Positions 59,352 through 64,000 of a stretch of 64,000 nt of DNA are shown piece by piece. The stretch's first letter is position 1; each line of letters starts with the position of its first letter. This DNA is from Amycolatopsis taiwanensis DSM 45107 (lineage in GTDB: Bacteria; Actinomycetota; Actinomycetes; Mycobacteriales; Pseudonocardiaceae), in NCBI RefSeq assembly GCF_000519205.1, contig NZ_KI912602.1, positions 158,380 to 222,379 of the forward strand. The letters are read 5' to 3'. The position numbers and the translations under genes were made by a program. The notes under the pieces are model-generated. The model ran no database searches and was not told the DNA's origin. It saw only the letters and a program-made list of their open reading frames with translations.

Positions 59352-59960
59352 GTGACCGACCATCTTGTCTGGATCGACTGCGAAATGACGGGGCTCGACC
59401 TCGCCAAGGACGCCCTCATCGAAATCGCCGTCCTCGTGACCGACGCCGACCTCAACATCCTCGGCGACGGCCTCGACCTCGTCATCCACGCCGACGACGA
59501 CGTGCTCGCCACCATGCCCGACGTGGTCCGCGACATGCACGCCCGGTCCGGACTCACCGAGGAAGTCCGCCGCTCGGACATCACCCTCCAGGAAGCCGAA
59601 CGGCAAGTCCTCGACTACGTGCGCCAACACATACCCGAGCCGGGCAGCGCCCCCCTCGCCGGCAACTCCATCGCCACCGACCGCGGCTTCATCGCCCGCG
59701 ACATGCCCGCCCTCGACGCGCACCTGCACTACCGCATGGTCGACGTCTCCTCCGTCAAGGAACTCGTCCGGCGCTGGTACCCGCGCGCCTACTACGCCAA
59801 GCCCGAGAAGGGCCTCGCCCACCGCGCACTCGCCGACATCAAGGAGTCCATCAGCGAACTCGACTACTACCGCCGTACCACCTTCGTCCCCCAGCCCGGA
59901 CCCACCAGCGAGGCAGCCCGCGCGGCCGCGGCCGAAGTGCGATCACGCCACGGTGCATAA
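59352..59960 (+). CDS. orn: Oligoribonuclease
   Basis: A 202-residue DEDDh exonuclease. The catalytic acids are D9 and E11 in VWIDCEMTGLD, then an aspartate in NSIATDRGFIARDMP, and the HxxxxxD pair in HRALADIKESI near the C-terminus. It degrades 2-5 nt RNA and the pGpG from c-di-GMP turnover. GTG start. Highly conserved in actinobacteria, often next to tRNA-His, as here. Confidence 0.96.
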   Translation: MTDHLVWIDCEMTGLDLAKDALIEIAVLVTDADLNILGDGLDLVIHADDDVLATMPDVVRDMHARSGLTEEVRRSDITLQEAERQVLDYVRQHIPEPGSAPLAGNSIATDRGFIARDMPALDAHLHYRMVDVSSVKELVRRWYPRAYYAKPEKGLAHRALADIKESISELDYYRRTTFVPQPGPTSEAARAAAAEVRSRHGA

Positions 59961-60026
59961 CCCCTTTCCGGTCCCCGCGAACGACGCGCTACGATATGCG
60001 AGCCGAGGTCGACCAGACCTCGCACG

Positions 60027-60102
60027 GTGGGTGTAGCTCAGTCGGTAGAGCACCTGGTTGTGGTCCAGGATGTCGCGGGTTCGAATCCCGTCACTCACCC
60101 CA
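60027..60102 (+). tRNA. tRNA-His (anticodon GTG)
   Basis: Acceptor GTGGGTG pairs with CACTCAC. The D arm is GCTC/GAGC, the anticodon stem-loop CTGG-TTGTGGT-CCAG has anticodon GTG, and the T arm CGGGTTCGAATCCCG is complete. CCA is encoded. A G at 60026 would be the tRNA-His-specific G-1, opposite C73. Confidence 0.97.
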
Positions 60103-60160
60103 CGGCGAGCCCTGTTCGCGCCTGTTGGGGGCTTCCCGATTGGTGGGGTTCGTCCTTGTG

Positions 60161-60181
60161 TTGGGGGGCCGAGCCCCCCAA
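60161..60181. terminator. Hairpin downstream of tRNA-His
   Basis: Perfect 9-bp stem TTGGGGGGC / GCCCCCCAA with loop CGA, 59 bp after the tRNA. Confidence 0.65.
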
Positions 60182-60213
60182 ACCCCCCGCGGTGCGAGCT
60201 CCTCACCTTGGCG

Positions 60214-60400
60214 GGCGCTGGTGGCGTTGGGTGGGGACCAGCGTGAGGTGACATGCTGCGGGAAGCCCCTCTAGCCGGCGCTGGTCGCGTTGGGCGGGGA
60301 CCAGCATGAGTTGAGATACTGCGGGAGCCCCTCTGGTTGGCGCTGGCGGGGTGGAGTGGGACCAGCATGAGGTGACATGCTGCGGGAGCCTCTGGCCGGT
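60214..60400. repeat. Three tandem 62-bp repeats
   Basis: Units start at 60214, 60277 and 60339. Each contains GGCGCTGG, then GGGGACCAGC.TGAG.TGA, then TGCTGCGGGA and a CCCCTCT-like end. The function is unknown; GGACCAGCATGAGGTGACATG is the best-conserved part. Confidence 0.8.
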
Positions 60401-60463
60401 GTTGTGGGCATACTCGTGTGTGGTGACGTGGAGTGGCCAGCTAGCGCGGGTGGGCGCAGGTGC

Positions 60464-61270
60464 ATGATCGAAGGGGTGCTTGTGAGGGCATTGCGGGGGG
60501 CGTGTGGGGAGTGCGTGGGGTTGTGTTGTGTGGGGCCGGGGTTTGTGAAGTCGGCGGACTTTCCGATCAACAAGGCGGCGGGAGAGCCTTGCCGGCATCT
60601 GCGGGATGACTTTCGGTGTGGGATCCATGACCAACTCCGCCCCCGCGGGTTCGTGGGGTGCACGGTTTACGACTGCTTCGGGGCGGGACAGCGGGTTTCG
60701 CAGGAGATGTTTCCGGGGCGGGACTGGCGTGAGGGGCCGGATACTGCCCAAGCGATGTTCGCGGTGTTCAACGTCGTTCGCGAGCTTCACGAGTTGCTCT
60801 GGTATCTCCGTGAGGCGGTCGAGTTGGAAGCGGGGCGCGGCTTGCGGGCGGAACTCCTCGCCGCCCGCGAGAAGACCGAACGGCTCGCCGACTCCGACGC
60901 CGAGACCCTGCGCGGGCTGGACGTGACGCCACACTGGCAGGAAACCAACGCCCTACTGATCCGCGTCAGCGAAGCGGTACGCGGCAAAGGCCGCAACCTC
61001 CGCGGCGCCGACCTCATGGGCAAGCACTTCCGAGGCGCCGACCTGCGGCGGGCCAACCTGCGCGGCGCGTACCTGATCGGTGCCGACCTGCGCGGCGCCG
61101 ACCTCGGCCTGGCCGACCTCATCGGCGCCGACCTGCGCGGTGCCGATCTCCGCGGCGCCGACCTCGGCACCGCCCTCTTCGTCACCCAACCGCAGCTCGA
61201 CGCCGCCAAGGGCGACTCGTCCACCACACTGTCCCGTTGGCTGACCCCACCCGCCCACTGGGCCGCCTGA
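60464..61270 (+). CDS. Pentapeptide-repeat protein with Cys-rich N-terminal domain
   Basis: A 268-residue protein (262 if the GTG at 60482, which has a better GAAGGGG site, is used). The N-terminal about 75 residues hold eight cysteines in a metal-binding pattern (GACGECVGLCC, GEPCRHL, FRCGIHDQL, FVGCTVYDCFGAG). A helical region follows, and from about residue 180 come eleven or so A(D/N)LxG pentapeptide repeats forming a right-handed beta-helix. Homologues occur across actinobacteria; some pentapeptide proteins protect DNA gyrase. The combination with a zinc/iron-type domain is characteristic, but the role is unknown. Confidence 0.85.
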   Translation: MIEGVLVRALRGACGECVGLCCVGPGFVKSADFPINKAAGEPCRHLRDDFRCGIHDQLRPRGFVGCTVYDCFGAGQRVSQEMFPGRDWREGPDTAQAMFAVFNVVRELHELLWYLREAVELEAGRGLRAELLAAREKTERLADSDAETLRGLDVTPHWQETNALLIRVSEAVRGKGRNLRGADLMGKHFRGADLRRANLRGAYLIGADLRGADLGLADLIGADLRGADLRGADLGTALFVTQPQLDAAKGDSSTTLSRWLTPPAHWAA

Positions 61271-61308
61271 CCACGAAACCGCCGGGTTGACGCTTACGGG
61301 GTTACCGT

Positions 61309-62091
61309 GTGGAAGTGATCCCCGTCCACGATGTGAACCCGCTACGCCGCACACCGTGGGTCACCTACGCGCTGATCGCGGCGAACGTCGTCGTCTTCCT
61401 GTCGATGCCGAGCGCCGCGCGCACCCTGGCCGGGCAAACCAACCTCGCCGAGCTCTGCCAGCTCCAGGCGTTCGTCGAACGATGGGGCGCGGTACCCGTC
61501 GAACTGCTGCGCGACCAGGTGCCGGCGCTCGTCCCCACCGGAGGCACCGGCGTCGGCCCGCAGGGCCCGGGCTGCCTCATCGGGCCGCCCGCCTACCACA
61601 AGTCGCCCCCGCTGTCCGTGCTGACCTCGATGTTCCTGCACAGCAGCTGGGCCCACCTGCTCGGCAACATGCTGTTCCTGGCGATCTTCGGCAACAACGT
61701 CGAAGACCGGCTCGGGCGGATCCGCTTCCTGCTGTTCTACCTCGTCTGCGGCTACGCGGCGGCCTACGGCTTCGCGCTGACCAGCCCTGGCGCCACCGAG
61801 CCGCTGATCGGCGCCTCCGGCGCCATCGCGGGCGTGCTCGGCGCCTACATCGTGATCTACCCGAAAGCGCGGGTCTGGGGGCTCATCCCCATCCTGTTCT
61901 TCATCCCGCTGCGCGTGCCCGCCTGGCTCATGCTCGGCATGTGGTTCATCCTCCAGGCGTTCTACGCCACCGGCTACGGCACCGCGGCGGCGGGCTCGGT
62001 CGCCTACGCCGCGCACGTGATCGGCTTCGTGCTCGGGGCGCTGCTCGGCTTCACCGCGCGCCGCCGCCGGCCACATCCCCGAACCTTCTGA
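61309..62091 (+). CDS. Rhomboid family intramembrane serine protease
   Basis: A 260-residue protein with six or seven helices. The catalytic serine is in LIGASGAIAGVLGAY (GxSG, about residue 168) and the histidine in AYAAHVIGFVLGALLG. The first loop contains HSSWAHLLGNMLFL with the conserved HxxxN. Length and topology are those of actinobacterial rhomboids. GTG start at 61309 (another GTG 6 nt later is possible). Substrate unknown. Confidence 0.93.
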   Translation: MEVIPVHDVNPLRRTPWVTYALIAANVVVFLSMPSAARTLAGQTNLAELCQLQAFVERWGAVPVELLRDQVPALVPTGGTGVGPQGPGCLIGPPAYHKSPPLSVLTSMFLHSSWAHLLGNMLFLAIFGNNVEDRLGRIRFLLFYLVCGYAAAYGFALTSPGATEPLIGASGAIAGVLGAYIVIYPKARVWGLIPILFFIPLRVPAWLMLGMWFILQAFYATGYGTAAAGSVAYAAHVIGFVLGALLGFTARRRRPHPRTF

Positions 62092-63132
62092 TCACACCGC
62101 ACGTTGTAACAGAGGAGATCACTCGGCGGCCACGCGGGAAGCGGTGCCGAGATGGGCCGCTCTACGGCGCGAGCAAGGAGCACTCGCATCCCTGGTCGTC
62201 TCCCAACCGTCTCCCGGACGGCTGGCCGCAACTTGACACAGTCAACGTGATCGACGCCATAGTGGAAGATCCTGAAGCCGCTTGCGCGCCTTTCACCACC
62301 CCTCACATCGGACTGAGCCCAGGCCGCGGAAAGTACCCGGATGACCCCGCTCAGCGACCGTGGAAGACCGTGATCGACCTCGTCACCAGCACCAGCAGGC
62401 CTCGCGGCGGCGCGGGCAGGGACGGCCCGGCATCATCTTGACCCGGTGTATCCGGGCCGATCTTCGGCCCGATCTCCAGCGAGCAGAATCGGCGTCGCCG
62501 GCCCCGGCGCCCGGACTTCCGCGAGCTTCAACGTATTCAAGATCATCGAGTGGTGGTATCCCGCGGACGTTTGTGTCAACATGGTCAACGGTCATCACCC
62601 GGTGCGCCAGGAGGCCGGACGGCGATTGGTCATATGGGAGACACATTGGACGTCGCAGCACGAACCGGTGGGGAACGGTCCAACTCTGTCCATTATGGAC
62701 CTACCTGGTCAATTTCGCGACCAGGCCGGACCAAGGTGACCATCGACCGCGGCCGCGGCCGGACGGGCTTGATCACCTGACGAAAACCGTAATCATCGAC
62801 GGTTGTCGCACGCCAGCGGCGCGATGAGGCCATCCAATACGGGTCTCCGGTTTTGGCCTGCCCAAAATCCCCCACTTCGGCAACGGCCGCCAGAACTCCC
62901 ATGGTTTACCGGAAAGCACGGCCGGGCCTGCCTGGCGACCATCACCAGAAGCAAGGGCGAATGAACGAGAAGGACGGCTTAGTGCAGGATCTCACGTCGA
63001 CACCCCGCAAGCACCCTCATTCTGGTAGGACCGTTGAATTCATCGACCGTTGAAAGATTTGCCGCCCTGCTGAGGCTCAGGAGCTCGCGGAGCGGCGAGA
63101 CCACCGAACAGGACCCAGCCGGGAGGAATGGA
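62092..63132. other. Gap of about 1 kb without a recognisable gene
   Basis: Several open frames cross this stretch on both strands, but none has a good start, consistent third-position G+C or a motif I recognise. G+C is visibly lower than on either side, especially 62500-63060. A 30-codon frame at 62961-63053 (MNEKDGLVQDLTSTPRKHPH, then SGRTVEFIDR) has a fair AAGGGCGA site and is the only candidate. It may be a remnant of deleted genes or a junction between a conserved region and an accessory one. Confidence 0.6.
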
Positions 63133-64000
63133 ATGGGCGCGGAAGCCGCTGGACAGGTTCTTGCCCCGCCGAAAGCAACGAACGGCGTGCCCGAGCTGGC
63201 CCCGGCGTCGGATTCGGCGGCACGGATGCTGCGCTTTCTGCGTCAGTACGCGCGAGAGTTCCTGAACACGCGGTTGATGGACGAGCGTCGCGCGTTGCCG
63301 CCCGCGCTGGTGTCAGACTTCGCCGAGGCGGGCTTGTTCGGCATGGTAGTGCCCAAGCAGTACCAGGGCCAGGAATTGTCGAGCGTCGACATGACCCGGG
63401 TGTTCATACAGCTTGGGGCCATCGACGCCAACCTCGCAATATTGTGCGCGGTGCACAACACGTTGGGCACCCTGCCGATCGCGCTCTTCGCGAATGACGA
63501 GGTCAAGCGCAACGTGGTGCCACGCGCCGCCAGAGGCCAGATACTGACCACGAGCGCGATCAGTGAAGCCGGCATCGGTACCCACGTCAGGGGACTCACC
63601 ACCCACGCGACGAAGCACGCGGACGGCAGCTACACGATCAACGGCAGCAAAAAATGGATCTCCTTGGGCGGAGACGCGCGGTATGTGAATGTATTCGCGA
63701 AAGTTCAAGACGAACGTGGCAAGGCTCTGGGCATCACGGCTTTGCTGGTCGACAACCGCACTCCTGGCTTCAACATCGGCCCGGAAATGCTGACCCTGGG
63801 CCTGCGCGCGGTCCCTCAGTACGACCTCACCTTCACCGACCTGCGGGTGCCCCCGTCAGCGCTGCTGGGGGTCGAGGGAGAGGGATTCTCCGTGTGCAAG
63901 GCGGCATTCATGGCCGGCCGAGTAGTGCTCGCCGCTACCTCGATGGGCGCGGCGATGCGCTCCTTGGAGGTGGCCCAGCGGTTCGCCACGCGGCGTGAGG
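63133..64000 (+). CDS. Acyl-CoA dehydrogenase (5' part)
   Basis: 289 codons before the window edge. The N-terminal helical domain (about 25-140) leads into the FAD segment LTTSAISEAGIGTHVRG (the TSAISEPG-type motif) and the beta-barrel KHADGSYTINGSKKWISLGG; FNIGPEMLTLGLRAVPQYDL precedes the C-terminal helices. ATG at 63133 with GGGAGGAAT upstream. It oxidises an acyl-CoA or a carrier-bound acyl group. The 3' end is outside the window, so substrate type and neighbours cannot be judged; it may open a new operon. Confidence 0.88.
   Translation, partial: MGAEAAGQVLAPPKATNGVPELAPASDSAARMLRFLRQYAREFLNTRLMDERRALPPALVSDFAEAGLFGMVVPKQYQGQELSSVDMTRVFIQLGAIDANLAILCAVHNTLGTLPIALFANDEVKRNVVPRAARGQILTTSAISEAGIGTHVRGLTTHATKHADGSYTINGSKKWISLGGDARYVNVFAKVQDERGKALGITALLVDNRTPGFNIGPEMLTLGLRAVPQYDLTFTDLRVPPSALLGVEGEGFSVCKAAFMAGRVVLAATSMGAAMRSLEVAQRFATRRE

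Noticed and set aside
60027..60102. tRNA-His as an integration site of a mobile element
   Set aside because: I found no direct repeat of the tRNA 3' end downstream and no integrase gene in the window.
62360..62827. Open frames of 90-155 codons in the gap after the rhomboid gene
   Set aside because: No start with a ribosome site, mixed codon bias and no motif; overlapping frames of similar quality exist on both strands.

Overview
The window is about 70% G+C, with many GTG starts and ATGA/GTGA gene overlaps. Its gene families are typical of mycelial or related high-GC Actinobacteria: a PASTA-less Ser/Thr kinase, FilP/Scy/DivIVA-like coiled coils beside a methylmalonyl-CoA epimerase/thiolase/MeaB block, crotonyl-CoA carboxylase/reductase, DUF3817, DUF1275 and a GntR-TetR hybrid regulator. 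An Amycolatopsis-like member of the Pseudonocardiaceae is the best guess; this is an inference from gene content, not from a database search.

Layout. 0-8.4 kb: an RHH/PIN toxin-antitoxin pair, an aminoglycoside-phosphotransferase-fold kinase, a two-gene ABC exporter with a small Xre regulator, a DUF1275 membrane protein, the Tex RNA-binding protein and an NAD(P)-binding oxidoreductase. 8.5-11.0 kb: an array of five short paralogous genes plus a truncated sixth. Each has its own conserved palindrome, Shine-Dalgarno and hairpin terminator. I recognise no known family, and this is the most novel-looking locus in the window. 11-18.9 kb: a GlcD-like FAD oxidase, a DivIVA/FilP-like coiled coil, an FAD monooxygenase divergent from a GntR-TetR fusion regulator, a membrane Ser/Thr kinase and a lipoprotein. 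19-31 kb: housekeeping and metabolic genes (two methyltransferases, crotonase, ABC ATPase, alpha-glucan phosphorylase, zinc protease lipoprotein, thioredoxin-TPR protein, MarR regulator). 31-39.9 kb: a likely mannose-glycan utilisation locus (secreted GH92 mannosidase, LacI regulator, class I mannose-6-phosphate-isomerase-like protein, and a CUT2-type sugar ABC transporter). 40-44 kb: a PEP-mutase/isocitrate-lyase-like protein with two AhpD-like proteins in overlapping frames, divergent from a MocR regulator, then an MBL hydrolase. 43.9-50.7 kb: MeaB, two head-to-head gene remnants, thiolase, methylmalonyl-CoA epimerase, crotonyl-CoA carboxylase/reductase and a FilP-like protein; together these fit C4/C5 acyl-CoA (ethylmalonyl-CoA) metabolism. 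50.9-53.4 kb: a compact three-gene cassette of unknown function (two-TM protein, H-rich protein, HD-domain protein). 54-57 kb: a small secreted protein, ProA and an M50-like protease. 57-59 kb: a decayed segment with a frameshifted alpha/beta hydrolase and a frameshifted Erm-like rRNA methyltransferase. 59.3-64 kb: oligoribonuclease, tRNA-His, a pentapeptide-repeat protein, a rhomboid protease, about 1 kb without a recognisable gene, and the 5' part of an acyl-CoA dehydrogenase.

Ten intergenic arrays of short degenerate repeats punctuate the window. Most of those carrying the roughly 22-bp GAGTCCCACgTTCCCG unit consist of two halves in opposite orientation, so the array can fold on itself. 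They often begin at a stop codon, which suggests a terminator-like or structural role. A separate GC-rich hairpin element occurs between genes, inside one intact reading frame, and in the Erm pseudogene.
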